Positions 44,914 through 56,164 of a stretch of DNA of 64,000 bases are shown piece after piece. This DNA comes from Bacillus cereus group sp. RP43 (GTDB taxonomy: Bacteria > Bacillota > Bacilli > Bacillales > Bacillaceae_G): the NCBI RefSeq assembly GCF_040459645.1, contig NZ_JARVHQ010000001.1:2170001-2234000 (forward strand), given 5' to 3'. The notes under the pieces are model-generated. The model was not told the origin of the DNA, did not search any database, and saw only the letters and a program-made list of their open reading frames with translations. The translations under genes were made by a program, and so were the position numbers. The stretch's first letter is position 1, and every line of letters starts with the position of its first letter.

Positions 44914-45776
44914 AGATTGTAGAATTTATAGATGCGTTAATGCAGTACGGTTTTCTGCAGAAGGCGTTATTAACTTCCGTGATGGTAGGAGTTATTTGTG
45001 GTGTAATTGGATGTTTTATTATTTTACGAGGTATGGCATTAATGGGTGATGCCATTTCACATGCTGTTCTTCCAGGAGTAGCGCTTTCTTATATGATTGG
45101 AATGAACTATTTTATAGGAGCAGTTTTAACAGGTGTTATAACTGCAGTTGGAATTGGATTTGTAAGTCAAAATAGTCGAATTAAACATGATATGGCTATA
45201 GGGATTATGTTTACATCTGTTTTCGCTGTTGGAATTATTTTAATTACCTTTATGAAGAGTAGTTCTGATTTGTACCATATTTTATTCGGGAATGTTCTAT
45301 CGGTTCGTTCTTCTGATATGTGGATGACACTTATTATCGGAGTGGTCATTATTAGTCTTGTAATTTTATTTTACAAAGAATTACTTGTATCTACTTTTGA
45401 TCCAACGATGGCGCAAAGTTATGGATTGCCAAATAAATGGATTCATTATGGCTTAATGATTCTACTTACAATGGTTACAGTTGCTTCACTTCAAACCGTG
45501 GGAATTATTTTGGTTGTTGCGATGCTGATCACACCAGCGGCTACAGCGTATTTATTAACAAACCGTTTATGGGTCATGATTTATTTAGCGGCAGGCATTG
45601 GTGCGCTTTCATCTGTAGTGGGGTTATTCTTTAGTTTCTCTTATAATCTTGCTTCAGGTGCAACGATAGTTCTTGTTGCAACATTCTTGTTCGGATTAGC
45701 ATTCTTTTTCTCACCGTCACAAGGTTTGTTTTGGAGAGCTATCAAAATTAGAAAAAATAGAGCAGAGTTGTCATAA
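44910..45776 (+). CDS. mntC: Manganese ABC transporter permease
   Basis: 288 residues with about eight transmembrane helices, ABC-3 family: GRGMALMGDAISHAVLPGVALSY is displayed as LRGMALMGDAISHAVLPG, the conserved coupling segment, and LQTVGIILVVAMLITPAATA marks helix 6-7. Single permease, so it acts as a homodimer. It is coupled to the ATPase gene and followed within 17 bp by the binding protein. Confidence 0.88.
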   Translation: MKIVEFIDALMQYGFLQKALLTSVMVGVICGVIGCFIILRGMALMGDAISHAVLPGVALSYMIGMNYFIGAVLTGVITAVGIGFVSQNSRIKHDMAIGIMFTSVFAVGIILITFMKSSSDLYHILFGNVLSVRSSDMWMTLIIGVVIISLVILFYKELLVSTFDPTMAQSYGLPNKWIHYGLMILLTMVTVASLQTVGIILVVAMLITPAATAYLLTNRLWVMIYLAAGIGALSSVVGLFFSFSYNLASGATIVLVATFLFGLAFFFSPSQGLFWRAIKIRKNRAELS

Positions 45777-45793
45777 TTGATTGGAGGATAATG

Positions 45794-46729
45794 ATGAAAT
45801 TTAAAAATATTTTATTATCGGTAATTTGTATGTTCGTATTTGCATTAACAGCGTGTTCTAGTAACACAAATGGAAAAGAAGAGGGTAGTGGAAAATTAAA
45901 AGTTGTAACAACATACTCAATTATATATGATATGGTGAAGCAAATTGGTGGAGATAAAGTTGAGATTCATAGTCTTGTTCCAATTGGAGCTAACCCGCAT
46001 GAATATGATCCGCTACCAAAAGATGTTATGAAAATGACAGATGCAGATATGGTGTTTTACAATGGGCTAAACCTTGAAGAAGGCGGAGCGTGGTTTAAAA
46101 AGCTATTGAAAACGGCAAATAAATCAGAGAAAGATGCACCGGTTTATAAAGTAAGTGAAGGTGTAGAAGCTATTTATTTAGAAACAAAAGGATTAGAAAA
46201 AGAACCAGACCCACATGCTTGGATGAACATTAACAATGGTATTGTATACGCTGAAAATGTGAAGAAAGCATTAATTAAAGAAGATCCTAAAAATAAAGAG
46301 TTCTATACTAAAAATGCCGACAAGTATGTAGCAGAACTTCAAAAATTACATGATGAGACAGTAAACAGAATTCATCAAATCCCGGAGGAAAAACGTTTCT
46401 TAATCTCCAGTGAAGGTGCTTTTAAATACTTTGGAAAAGCATATGGTATTAAGACAGGATACATTTGGGAAATTAACTCAGAAAATCAAGGTACACCAGA
46501 TCAAATTCGAGATGTTGTAAGTTTAATTCAAACAAACAAAGTTCCAGCTCTATTTGTAGAAACTAGTGTAGATCGACGTAGCATGGAAACTGTTTCAAAA
46601 GAAACAAACGTACCGATTGCCGGTACAATCTTTACAGACTCACTAGGTAAATCAGGTGAGGATGGAGATACTTATTTGAAAATGATGAAATGGAATATAG
46701 ATACAATTATTAATGGGTTACAAAAGTAA
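45794..46729 (+). CDS. mntA: Manganese-binding lipoprotein MntA
   Basis: 311 residues, lipobox LTAC. Cluster A-I solute-binding protein with metal ligands in GANPHEYDP (His), DPHAWMN (His), SSEGAFKYF (Glu) and TIFTDSLG (Asp); the H-H-E-D set is typical of Mn-binding PsaA/MntA. It resembles the immunogenic MntA lipoprotein needed for B. anthracis virulence. ATG 45794 is six bases after GGAGG. Last gene of an ATPase-permease-binding-protein operon. Confidence 0.9.
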   Translation: MKFKNILLSVICMFVFALTACSSNTNGKEEGSGKLKVVTTYSIIYDMVKQIGGDKVEIHSLVPIGANPHEYDPLPKDVMKMTDADMVFYNGLNLEEGGAWFKKLLKTANKSEKDAPVYKVSEGVEAIYLETKGLEKEPDPHAWMNINNGIVYAENVKKALIKEDPKNKEFYTKNADKYVAELQKLHDETVNRIHQIPEEKRFLISSEGAFKYFGKAYGIKTGYIWEINSENQGTPDQIRDVVSLIQTNKVPALFVETSVDRRSMETVSKETNVPIAGTIFTDSLGKSGEDGDTYLKMMKWNIDTIINGLQK

Positions 46730-46782
46730 AATCTAGCTGTTTTTCAATGTAGCGTAACTATTGAAATTTTATAAAATAAGAG

Positions 46783-46817
46783 AAGAAAGAGCCAGCTCAT
46801 ATGAGTTGGCTCTTTTA
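46783..46817 (+). terminator. mnt operon terminator
   Basis: AAAGAGCCAGCTCAT pairs with ATGAGTTGGCTCTTT, followed by TATTTA. A near-identical hairpin recurs at 49181-49214. The bcr1-like repeat starts in its T-rich tail. Confidence 0.88.
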
Positions 46818-46972
46818 TTTATCCCGCTATTTGCGGGCCGGTAAGACTCCCACCTTAAAATTCGGCGAATGCGAGGGAGTTAGGTGGGAGTCGGGATGCA
46901 CGTAAAAGCACGATTGGTTTGGGCTATTAATCATTGGGGGATGGCCCCCCAATGATTAAAGTTTCATTTTAT
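46818..46972 (+). repeat. bcr1-like dispersed repeat, full-length (155 bp)
   Basis: TTTATCCCGCTATTTGCGGG at the left, CCGGTAAGACTCCCACC...TTAGGTGGGAGTC, GCACGTAAAA, an AATCATTGGGGG/CCCCCAATGATT stem, and AAAGTTTCATTTTAT at the right. TTTAT is present at both ends, as expected for a 5-bp target duplication. The remaining gap to 47112 has no other feature. Confidence 0.85.
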
Positions 46973-47112
46973 AGTTTTTTACTTTATTAATAATGGATTT
47001 GTTAGAAAGGATAATCATTTGTTTGATATAATTAATGGATGTGAAGTAGGAAATAGATAGAAAGATACTTCTAGCGATTTATACTTAAAATGTAGGGAGA
47101 CTGAATAGAGTT

Positions 47113-48024
47113 ATGGGGAATGAAAAAGAAATTAGTTCCGCTAAATTAATATGGAAGATGACGAGACCACACACATTAACGGCGACGTTTTCTCCTGTAA
47201 TATTAGGGACTGTGGCATCACTTTATGTTGCCGAGATTCATTGGCTTTTATTTATTGCGATGATGTTTGCATGTTTAGCATTGCAAATAGCAACGAATTT
47301 ATTTAATGAGTACTATGATTTCAAACGTGGATTAGACACTGCTGATTCTGTTGGAATTGGTGGTGGAATTGTCCGTCATGGATTGAAGCCAAAAAATGTT
47401 TTAACAGTTGCGCTTTTATTGTATGTAGTAGCAGCTTTTATTGGCATTTATATTTGTATGAATAGTAGCTGGTGGTTAGTGGTCATTGGTTTAATTGGGA
47501 TGGCGGTTGGCTATTTATATACAGGTGGTCCATTACCAATTGCGTACACCCCATTTGGAGAATTAGTTTCTGGCTTGTTAATGGGGACATGTTTTGTACT
47601 CATTGCTTTCTTTATTCAAACGAATACTTTAACGATTGAAAGTGTATTGATTTCCATTCCAATTGGTATTTTAGTAGGTGCAATCAACATGTCGAATAAC
47701 ATCCGAGATATCGATGAAGATATTAAAGGTGGAAGAAAGACGTTAGCTATCCTCCTTGGGCGAGAGAAAGCAGTGGCAACACTAGCTGCAGCCTTTTTTA
47801 TTGCTTATTTATGGATCGTTGTGATTGTGTTGATGGGTTATATAGGCCCTTGGGCATTAGTTATGTTCCTAGGTTTGAAAAAGCCAATCTCTGCAATTCA
47901 AGGTTTCCAAAAAGGAGTAAAGGAACCTGGATATATGCGCATAGCAATGAAATCAACAGCGATGACAAATACGATTTTTGGCTTCTTATTATCAGTCGGA
48001 TTATTAATCAGTTATTTGTTTTAA
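47113..48024 (+). CDS. menA: MenA-like prenyltransferase (UbiA family)
   Basis: 303 residues, about nine transmembrane helices. The two Asp-rich motifs are NEYYDFKRGLD and NNIRDIDEDIKGGRKTLA, as in 1,4-dihydroxy-2-naphthoate octaprenyltransferase of menaquinone synthesis. No other men gene is nearby. Group members often have more than one UbiA paralog, so this may be a second copy rather than the main enzyme. TAGGGAG lies about 14 bases upstream of ATG, so the start is approximate. Confidence 0.8.
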   Translation: MGNEKEISSAKLIWKMTRPHTLTATFSPVILGTVASLYVAEIHWLLFIAMMFACLALQIATNLFNEYYDFKRGLDTADSVGIGGGIVRHGLKPKNVLTVALLLYVVAAFIGIYICMNSSWWLVVIGLIGMAVGYLYTGGPLPIAYTPFGELVSGLLMGTCFVLIAFFIQTNTLTIESVLISIPIGILVGAINMSNNIRDIDEDIKGGRKTLAILLGREKAVATLAAAFFIAYLWIVVIVLMGYIGPWALVMFLGLKKPISAIQGFQKGVKEPGYMRIAMKSTAMTNTIFGFLLSVGLLISYLF

Positions 48025-48048
48025 ATGAAAAACTATTGTTAAGTGATT

Positions 48049-48092
48049 AAACCCAAATTTTTCAATTTTAATATAGAGAAATTTGGGTTTTT
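48049..48092. terminator. Terminator
   Basis: Perfect arms AAACCCAAATTT / AAATTTGGGTTT, followed by TTATTTTT. Confidence 0.85.
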
Positions 48093-48129
48093 ATTTTTGG
48101 ATTTTTATAATGTTGTAAATATATTTTTT

Positions 48130-48270
48130 ACTGGTGGTAGCCCATGCCAATCAACCTAAGATTTTAAAGTATCCCCAAAACAAAAACTAAGCGAAATGCA
48201 GGGATTTTAGGGATGAAGTTGCAGCTACGAAAGAGAAGAAGAAGCCGTGGTGGAAGTTCTGGTAAGAATA
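48130..48270. repeat. Dispersed-repeat copy plus gene-tail relic
   Basis: GGTAGCCCATGCCAATCAAC and TATCCCCAAAAC match the family at 24160. It is followed at 48213-48266 by a frame reading DEVAATKEKKKPWWKFW and stop, the tail of a lost gene. Confidence 0.5.
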
Positions 48271-48358
48271 AGATTTTATTGGACAAATGTACAAGCTAAG
48301 TTACTTAATTTGAATATCAATAATTATATTGATTTTCAAAAAAAGGTGGTGAATTATT

Positions 48359-48874
48359 TTGAACTCATATTTTTCAAAATCTAAGGGATGCTGTGGTAAG
48401 TTTCTTCCCGCTCATCCACCTGCTGTTCACTCGTTAGAATTCTCACCAGCGTATCGTAATTTCTGGCAAAATACATTTGTTACGATACCTAATGGACAGA
48501 ACATTCCATTTAACAACCAAAGTATAGCTAACGCAGGAGGAATTGTTTTACTTTCTCCTACTACAGTATTTATTCCATTAGCTGGAGATTATGAAATTAA
48601 CTATGTAATTACAACTGCTGTTTTTACAGAAGTAAATCGAGAACAACAAGTAACGGCTATTCTAAACGGAGCGCCAGTACCTAATTTCCAAACATCTTTT
48701 GGAACGATAACCAACATTGGAGAATCATGTGACCAATTTTCAGGAACAGCTATTTTAAGAGTACCAGCTAAATCAATTTTTTCATTAAGAAATACAAGTC
48801 TTAATGGAAGTTCTATCTCTCTTTGTAATCTAGTTGAAAGTGGTGCAGCACTAAACATTAAAAAATTAAGTTAA
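48359..48874 (+). CDS. BclA C-terminal-domain-like exosporium protein
   Basis: 171 residues, TTG start six bases after AAAGGTGGTGA. A short Cys-containing N-terminus (SKGCCGKFLPAHPPAVHSLEF) is followed by one C1q/TNF-like jelly-roll domain (FWQNTFVTIPNGQNIPF ... PLAGDYEINYVITTAV ... VPAKSIFSLRNTSL ... AALNIKKLS). This is the BclA C-terminal fold without any collagen stalk, comparable to ExsF/BxpB-type basal-layer proteins. Probably a spore-surface trimer. I found no convincing SigK promoter. A terminator follows at 48949. Confidence 0.8.
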   Translation: MNSYFSKSKGCCGKFLPAHPPAVHSLEFSPAYRNFWQNTFVTIPNGQNIPFNNQSIANAGGIVLLSPTTVFIPLAGDYEINYVITTAVFTEVNREQQVTAILNGAPVPNFQTSFGTITNIGESCDQFSGTAILRVPAKSIFSLRNTSLNGSSISLCNLVESGAALNIKKLS

Positions 48875-48948
48875 AATTTTTTAAAAAGGCTAGAAAAAAC
48901 AGCTTTTCTATCGGTTATTGCAGTCTGTATAGTAATGTGGCATAAACT

Positions 48949-48982
48949 AAAATCTCCTTCAAATCCTCTAAAGGAGATTTTC
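48949..48982 (+). terminator. Terminator
   Basis: AAAATCTCCTT pairs with AAGGAGATTTT. Confidence 0.85.
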
Positions 48983-49180
48983 TAGTTTTTTAGATGTACT
49001 AAAAAAGCAAAATGTTACTTCAACATTTTTTATGCAAGGTAGCAATTTACAAAATACAGGTTTTCAGGAAAATGTTATCTAATTTTACTGATAAAGAAGC
49101 CGATGGTGCTCAGGGCAACTTCTTTTAGAATTGATTCATGCAATGTAGCCTATGGGAAAAGTAACATTATAAAACAAAAT

Positions 49181-49214
49181 AAAAGAGCCAGCTCATACGA
49201 GTTGGCTCTTTTAT
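49181..49214. terminator. Duplicate of the mnt-type terminator
   Basis: AAAAGAGCCAGCTCATACGAGTTGGCTCTTTTAT spans this site; the arms are AAAGAGCCAGCTC and GAGTTGGCTCTTT. It differs from the mntA terminator at one loop base. It ends the small minus-strand gene or is a displaced copy. Confidence 0.8.
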
Positions 49215-49408
49215 TTATCTACTATTTCCAATTGTCCTCTTATTTTCTCCGGTATGTCCTTTTCAGAAACAACGTCGTAAGAATAGACATACTTTCCTTT
49301 CACATGAATTTTTAAGTAAGTTTTTTTTATAAAATCATTAGGGGTGTTAGTTCCTACTGTATATTCTTTCTCATTCCTTGATTCATCAACACCTTTTAGT
49401 GAGTACAT
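49211..49408 (-). CDS. Hypothetical protein (65 aa)
   Basis: ATG follows AAAGGAAGAG by about seven bases. The product is basic and hydrophilic (YLKIHVKGKYVYSYDVVSEK ... LEIVDK) with no signal peptide or known domain. It may be the end of a larger lost protein, because homologous-looking beta-strand alternation begins abruptly. It stops in a terminator shared with the mnt-type repeat. Confidence 0.45.
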   Translation of the reverse strand: MYSLKGVDESRNEKEYTVGTNTPNDFIKKTYLKIHVKGKYVYSYDVVSEKDIPEKIRGQLEIVDK

Positions 49409-49454
49409 AGCTCTTCCTTTATGATGATAATCCAGAACGCCATATCCCTTCGCA

Positions 49455-49910
49455 ATGGCGTTATTGAATTACGCTTCTAAAAAAAAGAAGAAAACGCAAT
49501 ATCGAGTGAATAAAGTAATACAGTTAATGATTAAAGAAGGACAAAAAATCAATTTTAATTCAGTTTCAGAAAAAGCACTTGTTTCTAAAGCATATTTATA
49601 TAGAGAACCCTTAATCAGAAAAACGATTGAAGAGTTACTTCAACAACAAGAAGGAATACATGATTTTAAAAAGACATCCGATGCCTCAAAAGATGTAATC
49701 ATAAAAACTTTAAAAAATAAAATCAACCTTTCAAAACATAGGAACAAATTATTAGAAAGTGAAAATGCGCATCTAAAAACACAACTAAAAAAAATTAGGA
49801 AAAGTATATGGAAATTTATAAATAGGAAGAAACATCGTATCATTTTTAAAATAACATACTTAACAGTACTAGGGTCTTTGCACACTTTTATGTTAAGAAA
49901 AAGAATTTAA
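49455..49910 (+). pseudogene. Tn554-type TnpC-like protein (DUF6262), orphan remnant
   Basis: 151 codons. The N-terminal half (YRVNKVIQLMIKEGQKINFN, SVSEKALVSKAYLYREPLIR, TIEELLQQQEG) matches TnpC of Tn554-like transposons, followed by a coiled coil (KHRNKLLESENAHLKTQLKK). The last 35 residues look unrelated and basic. No tnpA or tnpB recombinase gene is present, and I see no ribosome-binding site, so it is a remnant marking an old insertion. Its end overlaps the convergent sulfotransferase gene by 18 bp. Confidence 0.65.
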
Positions 49911-50684
49911 ATCATAATGATACATATTAAAATCTTTTGCAAATATCTCTTGAACCAACTGAAGTGTTTCTGCGTCATAAAAACTATCATAAGTAGGTAA
50001 TCGTGGGAAAAGAGGCTTGGTAATATCAGCTTCTGCATAAATCCCTTTGTAAATCATCTTGCTACTTTGATAATGCCAAGATTTTGATAACAGATCTAAT
50101 GGTGATTTTTTTAATTTATATACTTCTTCTAGTTTCGAAATTCCTGTGTTGAAATTTTCTAGATAAATATAGTTCGTAACGAATTCCTCTTCTCCTTGTA
50201 TATATTGTTGTGTAAAGTGAGGATCTACTTGATCTAATTTGGTCATATGTGCTTTTAAATAATACAAAAATAGTTTAAAGGAAATGGGTTTATTGCAGGT
50301 TTCATCACCATACAGAAATTGTCGAATGGGTTTCCATGCGGGATTCTCAAAATTTGGTGGCGGAATCAGAGCAACAAAAGAACTTACTGCTCTTCTATAA
50401 GGATTTCTTACTAGTTTATACGTATTCTTCTCTTTAGTTTGTAATCCACTAGCTAAGTGTGCTAAATAATGTGTAGAGCTTTTATATACTTCATACTCAT
50501 AGTTGTGAATGAACGGGTTGTATTTTATCGCTTCTTTAAATAAATTAATTTGATAAAAAAACCAGTGGGCTAGCGAAGTACAGCCGCTTTTTTGGCTCCA
50601 AAATAAGATTAAGGGGAAATCTTTATGGAAATGAGGGACACGCCCTTGTTTGTATATAAAATTATATAGTTCTGTATGATCCAT
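49893..50684 (-). CDS. PAPS-dependent sulfotransferase
   Basis: 263 residues. 5'-phosphosulfate loop FWSQKSGCTSLAHWFF (28-43) and 3'-phosphate-binding KLVRNPYRRAVSSF (90-103, with R93 and S101/S102) identify the Sulfotransfer_2/carbohydrate sulfotransferase family. It should transfer sulfate from PAPS to a sugar or other hydroxyl in the cytoplasm. It is the last gene of a three-gene minus-strand cassette: a broken paralog, a TauE/SafE exporter and this gene. The start follows TGGAGG. Confidence 0.85.
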   Translation of the reverse strand: MDHTELYNFIYKQGRVPHFHKDFPLILFWSQKSGCTSLAHWFFYQINLFKEAIKYNPFIHNYEYEVYKSSTHYLAHLASGLQTKEKNTYKLVRNPYRRAVSSFVALIPPPNFENPAWKPIRQFLYGDETCNKPISFKLFLYYLKAHMTKLDQVDPHFTQQYIQGEEEFVTNYIYLENFNTGISKLEEVYKLKKSPLDLLSKSWHYQSSKMIYKGIYAEADITKPLFPRLPTYDSFYDAETLQLVQEIFAKDFNMYHYDLNSFS

Positions 50685-50725
50685 TTTGAACCTCCATTCT
50701 TATATAGCAAAAACATAAATTTTTT

Positions 50726-51499
50726 TTAATAAGCGATAACTAACTTTAGTCCACTAATACCAATAATGATAGCTAGAAATATTTGAAGGGGTTTAACGGG
50801 AATCTTAGTGGAGAATTTACTACCAAGTATGACACCTGGGATAGAACCAATGAGTAAATGAATTAACAAGAGATAATCTACGTTGCCTAAATTCATATTT
50901 AGTATGCTTGCAACCGTCACTAATAAAAAAGCATGTGTAATATCTGTGCCTACTAACTCGGATGGTCTCAGTTGATATAAATATATCATTGCAATAGCGA
51001 ATAAAGAGCCTGACCCCACAGAAGTAAGTCCCACGATAAAACCGAGTATTGCACCAATAAGAATTGTTAGGCTCTTTTTTTGTACCATAGTCTGTCTTTG
51101 AAAATAATTTTGTGTAGATTCATTATAGAAAAATGCCTTTATGAAAATAGAAATTGCCGCAAGGATTAGAACATATCCTAATATATACTTTATAATTCCT
51201 TCTCGACTATAGTGAAAGATCGGTAAGAAATGAATCGTTACTACTGCGATAATTGCACTAGGTATACTCCCAATAGCTAGATATTTTACTAGTCTAAAAT
51301 TGATGGTCTTCTGTTTCCAGTGTTGGGATATTCCAAACATTTTAGTAATAGAGTTATATACTAGATCAGTTCCAACAGCTACAGAAGGACTTATACCTAA
51401 TGTTAGAAGAAATGGAGTCAGTAATGCGGCCCCACCTATCCCTGTTACTCCAACCAATCCCCCTATGATGAAACCCATCATTATAATAGAAATACTCAT
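50726..51499 (-). CDS. TauE/SafE family sulfite/sulfoacetate-type exporter
   Basis: 257 residues from ATG 51499 after GGAAGGGG; 22 upstream in-frame codons lack a site. About eight transmembrane helices with the two TauE repeats: GGLVGVTGIGGAALLTPFLL ... VGTDLVYNSITKMFG and GFIVGLTSVGSGSLFAIAMI ... VGTDITHAF. The family moves sulfur oxyanions or organosulfonates. Its place between two sulfotransferase genes suggests handling of sulfate/sulfite or of a sulfated product. Confidence 0.85.
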   Translation of the reverse strand: MSISIIMMGFIIGGLVGVTGIGGAALLTPFLLTLGISPSVAVGTDLVYNSITKMFGISQHWKQKTINFRLVKYLAIGSIPSAIIAVVTIHFLPIFHYSREGIIKYILGYVLILAAISIFIKAFFYNESTQNYFQRQTMVQKKSLTILIGAILGFIVGLTSVGSGSLFAIAMIYLYQLRPSELVGTDITHAFLLVTVASILNMNLGNVDYLLLIHLLIGSIPGVILGSKFSTKIPVKPLQIFLAIIIGISGLKLVIAY

Positions 51500-51587
51500 T
51501 ATAATTCCCCTTCCATACCGCTGGCTTTTAATAGTGGTTTTCGTTTTTAAAGAGACTCTATGCATAGTGGGGGGATAGGTATATTAG

Positions 51588-52331
51588 TTAAAAATTAATT
51601 TCATTCTTTTTATATCCATATGCTTCAAAATCGTCATTATATATTTCTGAAACAAGCTTTAGAGCTTCTTCATCATAAAAACTTCGATAGGTTGGTAATG
51701 AAGGGAATTGTGGATTTGTAATATCTCTATTTGCATAGTTTCCTTTATAAATCATTTGATGTGCCCTATGATGAGTGAAGTTTGTAAGGAGTGATATATC
51801 AGAAGAAAGTAATCCATATTCTTTCTCCAACTTCGGAATTATTGTATTAAAATTCTCTAGTTTTATATTTTGTTTGATGACCTTTTCTTCCCCCTCAATA
51901 TATTGTTGTGAAAAATGTTGATCTAACTGACTGGATTTAGCTCCTATTTCTTTTACATAATATAAAAATTGCTTAAATGAAATTCCTTTCGAATCATTTT
52001 TATCATTATAAAAATATTCTCTAATCTGTTCCCAGTGTTTCGAGGCATACGGGTTGCACGCAGGTTTTATGGTATCCTTACTTAGTTTCAAGAGCTGCAT
52101 TTCTAAAATTGTGTAGTAATCAATTTTATTTTTGTATATTTCAGATTTATAGTAATGAATGAACGGTGCATATTTCATTGCTTCCTCATATAACCCAATT
52201 TGGAAGAAAAACCAATTCGTCAGGGAAGTTCAACCGCTTCTGTGACTCCAAAATAAAATTATAGGGAAATCCTTATGATAGTGCGGAATACGTTCGCCAT
52301 ACTCAATCAATTCTTTGACATTGTCCTTCAT
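51588..52331 (-). pseudogene. Broken sulfotransferase paralog
   Basis: From ATG 52331 the frame reads DFPIILFWSHRSG, then TGA at 52232-52230 exactly where the intact paralog has Cys35, then TSLTNWFFFQIG and on to 51588. The rest aligns with the neighbouring sulfotransferase to the end (HFSQQYIEGEEKV, YKGNYANRDITNPQFPSLPTY). The 3'-phosphate loop is also damaged: RNPYRRAVSSF is replaced by CNPYASKHWE with about 17 residues lost. Two independent lesions make it inactive. Confidence 0.85.
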
Positions 52332-52624
52332 TATTTATGATATTTCATACTGGCAGTTATAATGAACGCTTAAATATAATGGTAACTACTCATACCATTG
52401 TATTTAAACATTACTGTAAAGGTACTTATTTGCATATAAAATCCCAGTGTATTAAAAATAACTTATATATGTACCTGAATTTTCTAAGCATATCGAAACG
52501 TAATAATTACTTATCAAATTTTAAAATATAGAAATCTGTTATAAGGAGAATTATGTATGAAGATATGTGTACAAAGATAGAGGTATTAATATCGCTACAA
52601 TAATTTATAAAATGTCTTGATAAT
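52332..52624. other. Intergenic stretch before yolD-like gene
   Basis: No gene. AAGGAG (52543) followed by ATG 52554 gives only 16 codons. A YKDRG-encoding stretch at 52570 in another frame may be the lost N-terminus of the YolD-like gene. Confidence 0.45.
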
Positions 52625-52933
52625 ATGGTAAAGTGGCAACAGTTTGCTAGTATGCCAGAACAGTTCGCCTGTATTAAAGAAATGATACAGGAGCAAACGA
52701 AAGTCTCACGTCCAATCTTAACGCAAGATGCAAAAGAACGGATTGAAAGTAAGCTGTTATGTTCATTTTTAGGTGAGGAAGAGGTTTTGCTTACATATTA
52801 TAAAGATGGCTACTTATATAAAAATTACATAACAGCGGTCGATATTAATCCATTACATGAGATGATTATATGTACTGATGCTTTTCGTAATAAGAGAATG
52901 TTTAATTTTGGTGATGTAATTGAAGTGAATTAG
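52625..52933 (+). CDS. YolD-like protein, N-terminus probably damaged
   Basis: 102 residues: VKWQQFASMPEQFACIKEMI, then EEVLLTYYKDGYLYKNYITA and INPLHEMIICTDAF, the YolD family. YolD proteins usually accompany Y-family polymerases such as UvrX and may regulate SOS functions; no polymerase gene is here. There is no ribosome-binding site before ATG 52625. Complete homologs usually begin with a KDRG-type segment, which occurs 40 bp upstream in another frame. It may be expressed poorly or not at all. Confidence 0.65.
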   Translation: MVKWQQFASMPEQFACIKEMIQEQTKVSRPILTQDAKERIESKLLCSFLGEEEVLLTYYKDGYLYKNYITAVDINPLHEMIICTDAFRNKRMFNFGDVIEVN

Positions 52934-53038
52934 AGGGGGAGAAATAAAAAAAATTACCTCTTCCTAACTTAATTATATCATGTAATTAAAGGTCAAAATA
53001 GACTGTTTATTCTCATTTACTCTTGCTACAATCAATAA

Positions 53039-55672
<2,634 letters not shown>

Positions 55673-55674
55673 TT

Positions 55675-55713
55675 AAAAAGATCATTCGCTATATGTAGTG
55701 GATGATCTTTTAT
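55675..55713 (+). terminator. rph terminator
   Basis: AAAAGATCAT pairs with ATGATCTTTT; inner CGCTA/TAGTG pairing; followed by ATTTTTTT. Confidence 0.8.
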
Positions 55714-55813
55714 TTTTTTGGCTCTGTTAAATTTTAATGTTGATAATCGAGTGAATTAGAGGGAAATCCTTATATTTGGGTTTCTCGTTTTTATACTTTC
55801 GACTTTTTCGCTG

Positions 55814-56095
55814 TTAAGAAACATTTTTTAGCCAAGTAATAATTCGAAGTACCTGAAATGGTTCAAACCAAGTAATTAAAAACATCACAACGAAGAAAGA
55901 AATAAGTGATATGAATTTCAATGTTCCTTTTTCCCGTTTAGCAACTGCTATAAAATTTAGTACAATTCCAACTAAAAAAGAAATAAAACTAAAAAGGACA
56001 ATCAGTTCAGAATAGCCATCTATTATCCAATTTAATCCGAATAATAATAGCCCTATAAACATCAAGAGCATTGATAACTTACTGAATTTTTCCAT
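55814..56095 (-). CDS. Small membrane protein, passenger of IS1595-like element
   Basis: 93 residues, three hydrophobic segments (about 9-28, 30-52, 60-80) with little polar sequence; starts MEKFSKLSMLLMFIGLL. TTGGAGGTG lies six bases before ATG. It lies inside the inverted repeats with the transposase relic, downstream of it. No family was recognised; possible roles include an immunity or envelope protein. The intact frame beside a dead transposase suggests it has been kept. Confidence 0.7.
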   Translation of the reverse strand: MEKFSKLSMLLMFIGLLLFGLNWIIDGYSELIVLFSFISFLVGIVLNFIAVAKREKGTLKFISLISFFVVMFLITWFEPFQVLRIITWLKNVS

Positions 56096-56164
56096 AATTA
56101 CACCTCCAAATATGATTTTACCATTTTAAGGAGTAAATGATAATTATTTTTTATTGCATAAGAA

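Noticed and set aside
52230..52232. Selenocysteine or recoding at the TGA of the sulfotransferase copy
   Set aside because: Bacillus has no selenocysteine system, the same copy has another disabling change, and no stem-loop is evident.
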